Translations under genes and position numbers: made by a program | Origin: Geodermatophilus telluris | GTDB taxonomy: Bacteria; Actinomycetota; Actinomycetes; Mycobacteriales; Geodermatophilaceae | DNA: 64,000 nucleotides | Direction: 5' to 3' | Assembly: GCF_900102745.1 (NCBI RefSeq) | Contig: NZ_FMZF01000007.1 | Coordinates: 62,001-126,000, forward strand | In this document: positions 18,138-27,985 of the stretch, one piece after another | How the letters are laid out: every line of letters begins with the position of its first letter | Position numbering within the stretch: the first letter of the stretch is position 1 | Notes under the pieces: model-generated | What the model saw: the letters and a program-made list of their open reading frames with translations, nothing else | Databases searched by the model: none | Told to the model about the DNA's origin: nothing

Positions 18138-19943
18138 ATGGCCGATGCCACGGTCGACCTGGCGGAGGTCTGGGACTCGGTCCGCGAGCGGCTGGCCACC
18201 AGCCTGACCCGTCAGCAGAACGCGATGCTCAACCTCACCCGGCCGGTGGGCCTGGTGGGCGGCACCGCCGTCCTCGCCGCGCCCAACGAGTTCACCCAGA
18301 CCGTGCTCGAGTCGCGCATGCGCCGGGTGCTGGCCGAGGCGCTGTCCGAGCAGCTCGGCCGCGACATCGGCGTGGCCATCCAGCTCGAGGACCTGCCGGC
18401 CGACGCCGCCACCTCGGCCGCCGAGCCGCCCACCCGCCGGCCGTGGGCGCCGTCGGCCGACCTGTCCTCCGACGAGGAGCGCGAGCGGGCCGACGACGGC
18501 CGCAGCGCGTTCGGCGTGCGCAGCGACGCCCGCCCGCTGGACCGGCCCGCCGGGGCCGGCGGCTACGAGCCCGCGCCCGGCTACGACGCCGCGTCCTACG
18601 ACACCCCGGCCTACGACACCCCCGCGTACGACACCCCGGCCTACGACGGCCCGTCCTACGACCAGCCCGCCGCCGGCGCCCCGGCCGAGGAGTGGGGCGC
18701 CACCGACTGGAGCCCGGCCGGCCGCGGGCGGAGCACCGGCCGCCGGCGCGGCGTGCGCCCGGGCGAGGGCGCCGAGGTGCTGCCCTTCGACCTCGGCGAC
18801 GACGTCGCGCCGCCGCCCGAGGAGGACACCGCGCCGCGGCGGGCGGGCGGCCGGGCCGGCGGGGGCGCCGTCCCGCTGTTCGGCGACCGCCGCCCGCCGG
18901 CCGGTCAGGACCCGGGCCTGAACCCCAAGTACGTCTTCGACAGCTTCGTCATCGGCAACAGCAACCGGTTCGCCCACGCCGCCGCGGTCGCCGTCGCCGA
19001 GGCCCCGGCGCGCGCCTACAACCCGCTGTTCGTCTACGGCGACTCCGGGCTGGGCAAGACCCACCTGCTGCACGCGATCGGGCACTACGCAGCGCGGATG
19101 TTCCCCAACGTGCGGGTGCGCTACGTCAGCACCGAGGAGTTCACCAACGAGTTCATCAACCTGGTCCACTCCGGCCGGGCCGAGGACTTCCGCCGCCGCT
19201 ACCGCGACATCGACTTCCTGCTCATCGACGACATCCAGTTCCTGGAGCGCGCCGAGCGGACGCAGGAGGAGTTCTTCCACACCTTCAACACGCTGCACAA
19301 CGCGAGCAAGCAGATCGTCATCACCTCCGACCGGGCGCCGAAGAAGCTGACGACGCTCGAGGACCGGCTGCGCACGCGGTTCGAGTGGGGCCTCATCACC
19401 GACGTCCAGGCGCCGGACCTGGAGACCCGCATCGCGATCCTGCGGAAGAAGGCCTACGGCGAGCGGCTGCAGGTGCCCGACCCGGTGCTGGAGTTCATCG
19501 CCAGCAAGGTGCAGACCAACATCCGCGAGCTCGAGGGCGCGCTGATCCGGGTGACGGCGTTCGCGTCGCTGAACAAGCAGCAGGTGGACCTGCCGCTGGC
19601 CGAGCTGGTGCTCAAGGACCTCATCAGCGACGAGCAGGGCCCGCAGATCACCGCGGCGATCATCATGGCGGCCACCGCGGAGTACTTCTCCGTGACGATG
19701 GAGGAGCTGCAGGGCGCCAACCGCAGCCGCACGCTGGTCAACGCCCGCCAGATCGCCATGTACCTGTGCCGGGAGCTCACCGAGCTGTCCCTGCCGCGGA
19801 TCGGCGCCTCCTTCGGCGGCAAGGACCACACCACCGTCATGCACGCCGTCAAGAAGATCACCAACCTGATGAGCGAGCGCCGGGCGACGTACACCCAGGT
19901 CACCGAGCTGACCGCCCGCATCAAGAGTCGCGCCCGGCAGTGA
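18138..19943 (+). CDS. dnaA: Chromosomal replication initiator DnaA
   Basis: A 601-residue AAA+ initiator that binds DnaA boxes and opens oriC. Domain I spans about 1-100. A long acidic, repeat-containing linker follows (about 100-260). The AAA+ core has Walker [10 protein letters not shown] near residue 301 and Walker [10 protein letters not shown]. The DNA-binding domain IV carries the [11 protein letters not shown] signature near the C-terminus. Within the linker, 15-base tandem repeats (about 18590-18665) encode YDTPA-like pentapeptides. ATG start behind GGGGAGGA. Confidence 0.98.
   Translation: MADATVDLAEVWDSVRERLATSLTRQQNAMLNLTRPVGLVGGTAVLAAPNEFTQTVLESRMRRVLAEALSEQLGRDIGVAIQLEDLPADAATSAAEPPTRRPWAPSADLSSDEERERADDGRSAFGVRSDARPLDRPAGAGGYEPAPGYDAASYDTPAYDTPAYDTPAYDGPSYDQPAAGAPAEEWGATDWSPAGRGRSTGRRRGVRPGEGAEVLPFDLGDDVAPPPEEDTAPRRAGGRAGGGAVPLFGDRRPPAGQDPGLNPKYVFDSFVIGNSNRFAHAAAVAVAEAPARAYNPLFVYGDSGLGKTHLLHAIGHYAARMFPNVRVRYVSTEEFTNEFINLVHSGRAEDFRRRYRDIDFLLIDDIQFLERAERTQEEFFHTFNTLHNASKQIVITSDRAPKKLTTLEDRLRTRFEWGLITDVQAPDLETRIAILRKKAYGERLQVPDPVLEFIASKVQTNIRELEGALIRVTAFASLNKQQVDLPLAELVLKDLISDEQGPQITAAIIMAATAEYFSVTMEELQGANRSRTLVNARQIAMYLCRELTELSLPRIGASFGGKDHTTVMHAVKKITNLMSERRATYTQVTELTARIKSRARQ
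18590..18665 (+). repeat. 15-base tandem repeats in the dnaA linker
   Basis: Five imperfect units of the form TACGACACCCCGGCC, encoding Tyr-Asp-Thr-Pro-Ala-like pentapeptides in the disordered domain II of DnaA. Such in-frame units are prone to copy-number change between strains. Confidence 0.8.
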
Positions 19944-21094
19944 CACTGCGGTCCTCCGGACCGCACCGGCGGCCACGTGCCGTCCCCGGCCTGCGCTGAG
20001 CCCACCCCGGCGCTCGGTCGCGGGACCCTCCGGGCCCCACTCCTCCCGCCGCCTCGCAGGGCGGCTCGCCCGGGCGCGGGCCCCTGCACCGAGGCCGAGC
20101 GGGTGCACTGAGGCCATCGAGGCCGTCTCCGGCCGGGAGCCTCCGGCCCCGCGGCCGGTCCCCCGTCCTGCGCAGGGCGGCTCGCCACTGCGCCGTCCCC
20201 CTCTGACGACTGACCCGCGCCCGTCGACGGTGTGCGCCGGGGCGCGGTGACGGCCGGTCGAGTGGTGCGTGGGTGCACGCGGTCGCCGGCTACGAGGGCT
20301 GCGGAGGCCCCGCCGTCCACTCCCGGGACCGCGCCGGCTCGCGGGCTGTCCACAACCGGGGGAGGGTGGGGACACCGCCGACCGCCGCGTCGTCGCAGGC
20401 CTCGAGGCCGGTCGGGCACCCCGCCGCTGTCGACAGGTCGCCGAGTTGTCCCCAGGGATGTGCACACCCTGGGGAGATCGTGACCCGGCCGAGACCGGAG
20501 GACCGCGGCGGCCCCGGTGCGGGGGACTCGTCCCCAGGCCACTCCCCAGGTGTGCACGGAGCGTCACGCGACCGTACCGACCTGCGCTTTCCCGCCTCCC
20601 CGCGGCCCTCGTCCACCGCCGCGCCGGGCACGTCCACCGCGGCCCGGCGGCGACCTGGGCACGGACTGGGGATCGGAGGTGGGGGAGCAGGGGACAGGAG
20701 GTGGACTGCGGCCGCTCGGTGTGCACACCCGTCGAGATGTCCACGTGTCGACAACAGGAGACGGTCGGTTCCCCACAGTGGACCAACATGTCGACTTCCG
20801 GCCTGACCTGCGCGAAGGGGCTCGATCCCCAGCTTCCACACCGGTGATGACGGAGATGAGGGAGTTAGATCCAGGATTTCTCGAACCCCAGTAGGGGTGG
20901 GGAAGCGCGGGCTGGAGGGCCTGGAGCGGACAGCGGGGCACCTGATCGGGTCCCGGGTTCCCCGATGCCCGCACCGACGGGCACGATGAACCGCGCAGGA
21001 CGCACCGAGCACCGTCCCCGGGCTGCACGGACACCGGGGAGCACAGGTGCGCAGACGACAGCAGTGGACCGTGCAGAGCTGGGGTGGGTCGGTC
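19944..21094. other. oriC: Putative oriC (dnaA-dnaN intergenic region)
   Basis: An 1151-base gene-free stretch in the standard actinobacterial oriC position. DnaA-box-like 9-mers (TTGTCCACA with one mismatch) are CTGTCCACA (20346-20354), TTGTCCCCA (20446-20454) and TGTCGACAA on the + strand, an inverted box (20746-20754). Several others have two mismatches (20458, 20528, 20737, 20769). A relatively AT-richer stretch at about 20855-20895 could be the unwinding element. The left part (20030-20190) contains repeat family 3 instead. Position and box clustering support the call; exact limits are not determined. Confidence 0.8.
20129..20168 (-). repeat. Family 3 repeat, copy in the oriC region
   Basis: Forty bases identical, in reverse orientation, to 27868-27907. 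Similarity continues on one side into a GAGCCG-containing arm whose hairpin differs between copies (CCCTGCGCAGG here, TCCCGCGCGGGA there) but keeps its pairing. A further partial copy of that arm lies near 20056-20071. Confidence 0.8.
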
Positions 21095-22258
21095 ATGGAG
21101 TTCCGGGTGACACGCGAGGTGCTCGCCGATGCCGTCGCGTGGACGGCGCGCAGCCTGCCGCCGCGCCCGTCGGTGCCGGTGCTCGCCGGCATCCTGCTCG
21201 AGGTCGACGGCAGCCAGCTGTCGGTCTCCGGCTTCGACTACGAGGTCTCCGCGCGCGCGGAGGTCGACGTGCAGGCGAGCGAGAGCGGCCGGACGCTGGT
21301 GCCCGGCCGGCTGCTCGCCGAGATCACCCGCGCGCTGCCCCCGCACCCGGTCGACGTCCGCGCCGAGGGACCCCGGCTGTCGATCACCTGTGGCAACGCG
21401 CGGTTCAGCCTGCCGACCCTGCCGGCCGAGGACTACCCCTCGCTGCCGTCGATGCCCTCCTCGGCGGGGGTGGTCGACAGCGACGTCTTCGCCGAGGCCG
21501 TCGGCCAGGTCGCCGTCGCCGCGGGCCGGGACGACACCCTCCCGATGCTCACCGGCGTCCGGCTGGAGATCGACGACGACCGGGTGACCCTGGCGGCCAC
21601 CGACCGCTACCGGCTGGCGGTGCGCGAGTTCGCCTGGCGCCCGGAGACGCCGGGGCTGTCGGCCGCCGTCCTGGTGCCCGCCCGCACGCTGGCCGACGCC
21701 GCCCGCACGCTCACCAGCGGCCCGGAGATCGTCGTCTCGCTGTCCTCGGGCGGCTCGGGCGAGGGCATCCTGGGCCTGTCGGGCAAGGACCGGCAGACCA
21801 CCACCCGGCTGCTCGACGCCGAGTTCGTCAAGTACCGGGCGATCATGCCCACCGAGTCCAGCGCCAACGCGACGCTGCCGGTCGTGCAGTTCACCGACGC
21901 CGCCAAGCGCGTCGCCCTGGTCGCCGAGCGCGGCACCCCGCTGCGCTGCGAGTTCACCCCCGGTCAGGTCACCCTGCGCGCCGGCGGCAGCGACGACGAA
22001 GGGCAGGCCGAGGAGCGCTGCGACGTCGACTTCGACGGTGACCCGCTGACCATCGGCTTCAACCCGACGTTCCTGCTCGACGGGCTGGCCGCGGTGCACA
22101 CCGGCCGGGCGCGGATGGACTTCACCAGCCCGCTCAAGCCCGCCGTCCTCTCCGGGGTCGAGGACCCGGCCACCGACGACGCGGACGGCGCGCAGGCCGC
22201 CGCGGACCGCCCGGGCAGCTACCGGTACCTGATCATGCCGGTGCGCCTTCCCGGCTGA
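21095..22258 (+). CDS. dnaN: DNA polymerase III beta subunit (sliding clamp)
   Basis: A 387-residue clamp with three repeated subdomains, giving DNA polymerase III its processivity. It begins MEFRVTREVLADAV and carries SVPVLAGILLEV, LPAEDYPSLP, ATDRYRLAV and the C-terminal YLIMPVRLPG that contributes to the protein-binding pocket. ATG 21095 is preceded by a G-rich ribosome site; an upstream start at 21047 would add 16 unconserved residues. A palindromic repeat follows the stop. Confidence 0.97.
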   Translation: MEFRVTREVLADAVAWTARSLPPRPSVPVLAGILLEVDGSQLSVSGFDYEVSARAEVDVQASESGRTLVPGRLLAEITRALPPHPVDVRAEGPRLSITCGNARFSLPTLPAEDYPSLPSMPSSAGVVDSDVFAEAVGQVAVAAGRDDTLPMLTGVRLEIDDDRVTLAATDRYRLAVREFAWRPETPGLSAAVLVPARTLADAARTLTSGPEIVVSLSSGGSGEGILGLSGKDRQTTTRLLDAEFVKYRAIMPTESSANATLPVVQFTDAAKRVALVAERGTPLRCEFTPGQVTLRAGGSDDEGQAEERCDVDFDGDPLTIGFNPTFLLDGLAAVHTGRARMDFTSPLKPAVLSGVEDPATDDADGAQAAADRPGSYRYLIMPVRLPG

Positions 22259-22322
22259 AGAAGGACCCTCCTGCCCCCCGCCACTCGCAAGCTCGCGGCG
22301 GGACCCTGCAGGAGGGCCGGAG
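22256..22322 (+). repeat. Intergenic palindrome, family 1 copy B
   Basis: Begins at the dnaN stop. Outer arms CCCTCCTGC (22266-22274) and GCAGGAGGG (22308-22316) are complementary to each other but differ from the copies after trxB and gyrB. Inner CCCGCC / GGCGGG pairs. The 5' edge TGAAGAAGGACC recurs exactly at the gnd stop (23351-23362) without the rest of the element. Confidence 0.75.
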
Positions 22323-22420
22323 GTGTCCCGGGCCGCCGGGCCGGGCACGGCACACCCCGGGCACCCGCAGCGGTGCGTGCGCCCGCCTGCGACGACGACG
22401 CGTGACGAGAGGACGAGACC

Positions 22421-23353
<933 letters not shown>

Positions 23354-23380
23354 AGAAGGACCTCCGGGGTCGGGCCTGAG

Positions 23381-24541
23381 GTGTACGTCCGGCACCTGCA
23401 GCTCGTCGACTTCCGCAACTGGGAGAAGGTCGACCTGGCGCTGCGCCCGGGCCCCACGGTGGTCGTCGGCCGCAACGGGGAGGGCAAGACCAACCTCGTC
23501 GAGGCCGTCGGCTACCTCGCGACGATGAGCAGCCACCGGGTGTCGGCCGACGCCCCGCTGGTCCGGCACGGCGCCGCGCAGGCCGTCGTCCGCGCGGCAC
23601 TGCGCCGCGAGGACCGCGAGCTGCTCGTCGAGGTGGAGGTCAACCCGGGGCGGGCCAACCGGGTGCGGGTCAACCGGGCCGCGCTGCCGCGCCCGCGGGA
23701 GCTGCTCGGCCTGGTCACCAGCGTGCTCTTCGCGCCCGAGGACCTCGCCCTCGTGCGCGGCGACCCCGCCGAGCGGCGCCGCTTCCTCGACGACCTGCTG
23801 GTCAGCCGCACCCCGCGGCTGGCCGGGGTGCGCAGCGACTACGAGCGGGTGCTCAAGCAGCGCAACGCGCTGCTCAAGACCGCCCGGATGGCGCGCGGCG
23901 ACGCGCTGGCCACCCTCGACGTCTGGGACGCCCACCTCGTCGACCTCGGCGGCCAGCTGCTCGCCGCCCGGCTGGCGCTGGTCGCCGACCTCGCACCGCA
24001 CGTGGCGCGCGCCTATGCCGCGGTGGCGGGACCCGGCGCGGCCCCGGCCGGTCTCGGGTACGCCAGCAGCGTGCCCCTGGCCGGGAACGGGACGCCCCTG
24101 ACCGGGGGGACGGCGACCCCGCCGGTGGCCGAGCTGTCGGCGGCGCTGCGCGAGCGGGTGGCCGAGCGCCGGCGCGACGAGGTCGACCGCGGCGTGACGC
24201 TGGTCGGCCCGCACCGCGACGACCTGGTGCTGCACCTGGGCCCGGCACCGGCCAAGGGCTTCGCCAGCCACGGTGAGTCCTGGTCGCTGGCGCTGGCGCT
24301 CAAGCTCGGCTGCTTCGCGCTGCGGCGCGCCGACGGCGAGGAGCCGATCCTGGTCCTGGACGACGTGTTCGCCACCCTCGACGCCGGGCGGCGGGCCGCG
24401 CTGACCGACGTCGCCCGGTCGGCCGAGCAGACGCTCATCACCGCGGCCGTCCTCGACGACGTGCCGGAGGAGCTGAGGGGAGCCCGCGTGGAGGTCTCCG
24501 GGGGGACGGCGACGCTGGTGGAGACGGTGCCCGGTGGCTGA
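23381..24541 (+). CDS. recF: DNA replication/repair protein RecF
   Basis: A 386-residue SMC-like ATPase that helps RecR/RecO load RecA at gaps. It starts [13 protein letters not shown], with Walker [14 protein letters not shown] near residue 30; the family motif GPHRDDL is central, and Walker [13 protein letters not shown] lies near the C-terminus. GTG start 27 bases after gnd. The last eight bases overlap the start of dciA. Confidence 0.96.
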   Translation: MYVRHLQLVDFRNWEKVDLALRPGPTVVVGRNGEGKTNLVEAVGYLATMSSHRVSADAPLVRHGAAQAVVRAALRREDRELLVEVEVNPGRANRVRVNRAALPRPRELLGLVTSVLFAPEDLALVRGDPAERRRFLDDLLVSRTPRLAGVRSDYERVLKQRNALLKTARMARGDALATLDVWDAHLVDLGGQLLAARLALVADLAPHVARAYAAVAGPGAAPAGLGYASSVPLAGNGTPLTGGTATPPVAELSAALRERVAERRRDEVDRGVTLVGPHRDDLVLHLGPAPAKGFASHGESWSLALALKLGCFALRRADGEEPILVLDDVFATLDAGRRAALTDVARSAEQTLITAAVLDDVPEELRGARVEVSGGTATLVETVPGG

Positions 24542-25034
24542 GGACCGGCCGGCGCGGCCCAGCGACATCGCCCGCGCGGCGCTGGAGGCGGCCCGCGCCG
24601 CCTCGGCGGCCCGTCCCGCGCCCACCCGCCGCCGGGTGGCCGGCCCCCGCCGGAAGTGGACCGGCCCGCGGCCCGGCGACGACGACCCGCAGCCGCTGGG
24701 CCGGCTGGTCGACTCGCTGGTCAGCACGCAGGACTGGACCGAGCAGACCCGCGTCGGCGCGGTGTTCGGCCGCTGGTCGGCGCTGGTCGGCCCCGACATC
24801 GCCGCGCACTGCCGTCCCGAGACGCTTACCGAGGGCGAGCTGCTCGTCGTCGCCGAGTCCACCGCGTGGGCCACCCAGCTGCGGCTGCTGGCCCCGACGA
24901 TCCTGGCGCGGCTGCGCGCGCAGGTGGGCGGGGACGTCGTGACCCGGCTGCGCGTTGTCGGACCGACGGCCCCCAGCTGGAAGAAGGGCCCGCGGTCGGT
25001 CCGCGGGCGGGGGCCCCGCGACACGTACGGATGA
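24534..25034 (+). CDS. dciA: DciA family protein (DUF721)
   Basis: A 166-residue protein with a basic, Ala-rich N-terminus (about 1-50) and a C-terminal DUF721 domain (about 55-140). DciA is the ancestral loader or helper of the replicative helicase DnaB in bacteria without DnaC. The position between recF and gyrB equals that of Rv0004. The GTG start is inside recF (GTGGCTGA overlap). Confidence 0.9.
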   Translation: MAEDRPARPSDIARAALEAARAASAARPAPTRRRVAGPRRKWTGPRPGDDDPQPLGRLVDSLVSTQDWTEQTRVGAVFGRWSALVGPDIAAHCRPETLTEGELLVVAESTAWATQLRLLAPTILARLRAQVGGDVVTRLRVVGPTAPSWKKGPRSVRGRGPRDTYG

Positions 25035-25047
25035 GGACGGTGCCCCG

Positions 25048-25920
25048 ATGAGCAGCCCGCACGACCGCGACGACGACCGCGACGACGACCGCGACGACCG
25101 CCCCGGCGACAGGGCCGAGGGCTGGTCGGAGCCGGTGCACCTCGGCAAGGGCGACCGCGCGCCCGCGCCGGGGGAGGGCGGCGGGTCGGGCGCCTGGCAG
25201 CCGCCGGGCTGGGACCTGCCCGCGGCCGAGCCCGAGCGCCGGACCGAGGAGCAGCCGCCGGCGCCGACCGGCCCGGTCGTGGGCCGGGGCGGCCGGCCGC
25301 GGACGCCGTCGGTGGCCGAGCAGGTCTTCGCCTACCGCGGCGACACCGTGGGCGCGCAGGGCTGGGCGCTGCAGCACGGCTGGACCGTCTCCGACGGCAC
25401 CGCGCCGGAGGACGCCGTCCTCGCCGAGCTGGTGGCCACCGCCCCGGTGCGCACCGCCAAGGAGCACCGCGCCGCCGGGGTGATGCGGGGCCGGGCCGGG
25501 GCGGTGGACCTCGTCGCCTTCGACGTCGTCTTCGTCGACAAGCGGCGGACCGTGCCCCAGTGGGCGGTCACCGCCGCCCCGGTGCTGCTGCCGCTGCCGG
25601 GCCTGCGGCTCTCCCCGGCCCGGTTCTGGCGGCACCGCACCGGCGGCCTGGTGCCGCTGCCGAGCGGCGACGAGGCGTTCGACGCGCGCTGGGTGCTGCT
25701 GGCGGCGGTGCCGGACGAGGCGAGCGGTGCGGCCGCGCGCCGGCTGGTGGCCGACCCGGTGGTGCGCGGCCTGCTGCTGGGCACCGACGACGGCGACGAG
25801 TTCTGGACCGCCGCCGGCCACCTGGCCGCCGTCCGGCCCGACGGCCACCGGCCCGAGCTGCTGGAGCACCACGCGCGGCTGCTGGCCGCGATGGTCGCCG
25901 CGCTCGCCGGCGCGGCGTGA
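25048..25920 (+). CDS. Hypothetical protein with Asp/Arg repeat start
   Basis: A 290-residue protein of unknown function. The N-terminal 25 residues are an Asp-Arg repeat (DRDDDRDDDRDDRP, repeated bases at about 25060-25100), followed by a Pro-rich linker to about residue 90. A folded domain follows (about 92-290) with FAYRGDTVGAQGWALQHGW and hydrophobic stretches around LLPLPGLRLSP, but no membrane-length helix or signal peptide. It lies 13 bases after dciA and 13 bases before the ABC exporter, so it is probably co-transcribed with them. Confidence 0.8.
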   Translation: MSSPHDRDDDRDDDRDDRPGDRAEGWSEPVHLGKGDRAPAPGEGGGSGAWQPPGWDLPAAEPERRTEEQPPAPTGPVVGRGGRPRTPSVAEQVFAYRGDTVGAQGWALQHGWTVSDGTAPEDAVLAELVATAPVRTAKEHRAAGVMRGRAGAVDLVAFDVVFVDKRRTVPQWAVTAAPVLLPLPGLRLSPARFWRHRTGGLVPLPSGDEAFDARWVLLAAVPDEASGAAARRLVADPVVRGLLLGTDDGDEFWTAAGHLAAVRPDGHRPELLEHHARLLAAMVAALAGAA

Positions 25921-25933
25921 GCCCGGGGCGGGC

Positions 25934-27694
25934 GTGACCGACCCCGGCGGGGCGCCGCCGGCGGCGGGGCTGCGCGAGCTGCTGCCGCTGGTCCGCCCGC
26001 ACCGCCGGCCGCTGCTGCTGGCCGCCGGGCTGTCGCTGGTGGCCGCGGCCGCGGCGCTGGCCCAGCCGGCGCTGACCGGCCGGGTGATCTCCGCCGTGGG
26101 CGCGGGCCGGCCGCTGCTGCCCGCGGTCGCCGCCCTGGTGCTGGTCCTGGTGGCGGGCGCGGTGCTCAACGCCGTGCAGTCCTACCTGCTGCAGCGCACC
26201 GGCGAGGGCGTCGTGCTCACCACCCGCCGGACGCTGGCCGACCGGCTGCTGCGGCTGCCGGTGGCCGAGTACGACCGCCGTCGCACCGGTGACCTGATGT
26301 CCCGGGTCGGTGCCGACACCACGCTGCTGCGGGCCACGGTCACCTCCGGTGTGGTCGAGGTGGCCGGCTCGGCGGTGGTCGCGGTCGGAGCGCTGGTGGC
26401 CATGGCGCTGGTCGACGTGTGGCTGCTGCTGGTCACCGTGGGCGCGGTCGCGGTGGGGCTGGCCGTGGTGGTGACCTCCAGCCGGCGGGTGCGGCGGCTG
26501 TCGCGGCAGGCCCAGGAGGAGGTCGGCGCGATGACGGCGGCCGTCGAGCGGGCGCTGTCGGCGGTGCGGACCATCCGGGCCAGCGGCGCGACCGCCCGGG
26601 AGGTGGCCGGCGTGGGCGACAGCGCCGGGCGGGCCTACCGGGCCGGCGTCTCGGTGGCGCGGGTGCAAGCGCTGGTGCAGCCGGCCGGCACGGTCGCCGT
26701 CCAGGGGGCCTTCCTCGCCGTCCTCGGGCTCGGCGGGTACCGGGTGGCCACCGGCTCGATCGCCGTCGCCGACCTGGTCGCGTTCATCCTCTACCTGTTC
26801 CTGCTGGTCATGCCGCTGGGCCAGGCGATCGGGGCGTGGACGCAGCTGCAGACCGGGCTCGGCGCGCTGGCCCGCGTGCAGGAGGTGCTGGCGCTCGAGC
26901 CCGAGCGCGCGGAGGTCGCCGAGGTGGGCACCGCGACGACGGCGCCCCGGACGGCGGCACCGGGCGTCCCGCTGCTCGAGCTCGACGACGTCTCCTTCGC
27001 CTACCCCGACGGCACCGAGGTGCTGCGCGGCGTCTCCCTCACCGTGCCGGCCGGCAGCCGGGTGGCGCTGGTCGGGCCCTCGGGGGCGGGCAAGTCGACG
27101 GTGCTGGCGCTGGTCGAGGGCTTCTACCCGCTGTCCGGCGGCACGATCCGGTGGGCCGGCACCGACGTGCGCGAGCTGCCGCGGGCGGCGCTGCGCGCGC
27201 AGCTGGGCTACGTGGAGCAGGAGGCGCCGGTGCTCGCGGGCACCGTCCGCGAGAACCTGCTGCTGGCCGCCCCGCACGCCGCCGACGACGAGCTGTGGGC
27301 GGTGCTGGCCGACGTCGGCCTGACCGGGGTGGTGCAGCGCTCGCCCCGCGGGCTGGACGTGCCGGTCGGCGACGAGGGCGTGCTGCTGTCGGGCGGCGAG
27401 CGGCAGCGCCTGGCCATCGCCCGGTCGCTGCTGGCCCGCCCGGCGCTGCTGCTGCTCGACGAGCCCACCGCCAGCCTCGACGCCCGCAACGAGGGCCTGC
27501 TGCGGGAGACGCTGGCCGCCGCGGCCGCCGACCGGGCGCTGCTCGTCGTCGCCCACCGGCTGTCCACCGTGCTCGACAGCGACCAGATCGTCGTCCTCGA
27601 CGCCGGCCGGGTGGTCGCCCGCGGCACCCACGACGAGCTGGTGGAGACCAGCCCCCTCTACCGCGAGCTCGCCACCGCCCAGCTGCTCGTGTGA
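25934..27694 (+). CDS. ABC exporter, fused membrane and ATPase domains
   Basis: A 586-residue half-transporter. The type IV exporter membrane domain (six helices, about 15-320) has the EYDRRRTGDLMSRV coupling segment. The nucleotide-binding domain (about 345-580) has Walker A GPSGAGKST, Q-loop YVEQEAP, signature LSGGERQRLAIARS, Walker B LLLLDEPTASLD and H-loop VAHRLST. All catalytic residues are present, so it should work as a homodimer. Substrate unknown. GTG start after a weak GGGGCGGG site. It is followed at once by three repeat elements. Confidence 0.9.
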   Translation: MTDPGGAPPAAGLRELLPLVRPHRRPLLLAAGLSLVAAAAALAQPALTGRVISAVGAGRPLLPAVAALVLVLVAGAVLNAVQSYLLQRTGEGVVLTTRRTLADRLLRLPVAEYDRRRTGDLMSRVGADTTLLRATVTSGVVEVAGSAVVAVGALVAMALVDVWLLLVTVGAVAVGLAVVVTSSRRVRRLSRQAQEEVGAMTAAVERALSAVRTIRASGATAREVAGVGDSAGRAYRAGVSVARVQALVQPAGTVAVQGAFLAVLGLGGYRVATGSIAVADLVAFILYLFLLVMPLGQAIGAWTQLQTGLGALARVQEVLALEPERAEVAEVGTATTAPRTAAPGVPLLELDDVSFAYPDGTEVLRGVSLTVPAGSRVALVGPSGAGKSTVLALVEGFYPLSGGTIRWAGTDVRELPRAALRAQLGYVEQEAPVLAGTVRENLLLAAPHAADDELWAVLADVGLTGVVQRSPRGLDVPVGDEGVLLSGGERQRLAIARSLLARPALLLLDEPTASLDARNEGLLRETLAAAAADRALLVVAHRLSTVLDSDQIVVLDAGRVVARGTHDELVETSPLYRELATAQLLV

Positions 27695-27700
27695 CCCGCG

Positions 27701-27780
27701 CGACGATCAGGTGACCTGATCATCGCGCGTCCCACCCGAGCGCCCACGGTCCGGTGGGACGCGCTGCGGTGCGGTAGGAC
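27701..27780 (+). repeat. 80-bp palindromic repeat, family 2 copy E
   Basis: Begins six bases after the ABC exporter stop. Stem 1 is CGACGATCAG (27701-27710) with CTGATCATCG (27716-27725). Stem 2 is GTCCCACC (27729-27736) with GGTGGGAC (27753-27760). It has the same length and spacing as 9012-9091; the T-A pair of stem 2 there is C-G here. A half copy (GGTCCGGTAGGAC) follows at about 27960-27972. Confidence 0.8.
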
Positions 27781-27867
27781 GCGGTCGGCCAACCAGCGGG
27801 GACGGCAGGGGGGGCACCGAGGTCCGCCCAGCCCCCGGGCCGCAGCGAAGGTGAGCCGTCCCGCGCG

Positions 27868-27907
27868 GGACGGGGGACCGGCCGCGGGGCCGGAGGCTCC
27901 CGGCCGG
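27868..27907 (+). repeat. Family 3 repeat, copy between ABC exporter and SDR genes
   Basis: Forty bases identical to the reverse complement of 20129-20168. Two GC-rich inverted repeats (GGCCGCGGGGCC and CCGGAGGCTCCCGG-like pairing) suggest a folded RNA or a recombination-prone palindrome. With family 2 copy E it fills most of the 291-base gap 27695-27985. Confidence 0.8.
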
Positions 27908-27985
27908 GACGCCGTGGTCCGGCTCAGCGCTGGTCGGGGACGGCTCGTGAGCGCGGTGCGGTCCGGTAGGACCGCGGTGTCATCG

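Noticed and set aside
18590..18665. Short regular repeats considered as a CRISPR array
   Set aside because: The units are contiguous, in frame within dnaA and without spacers.
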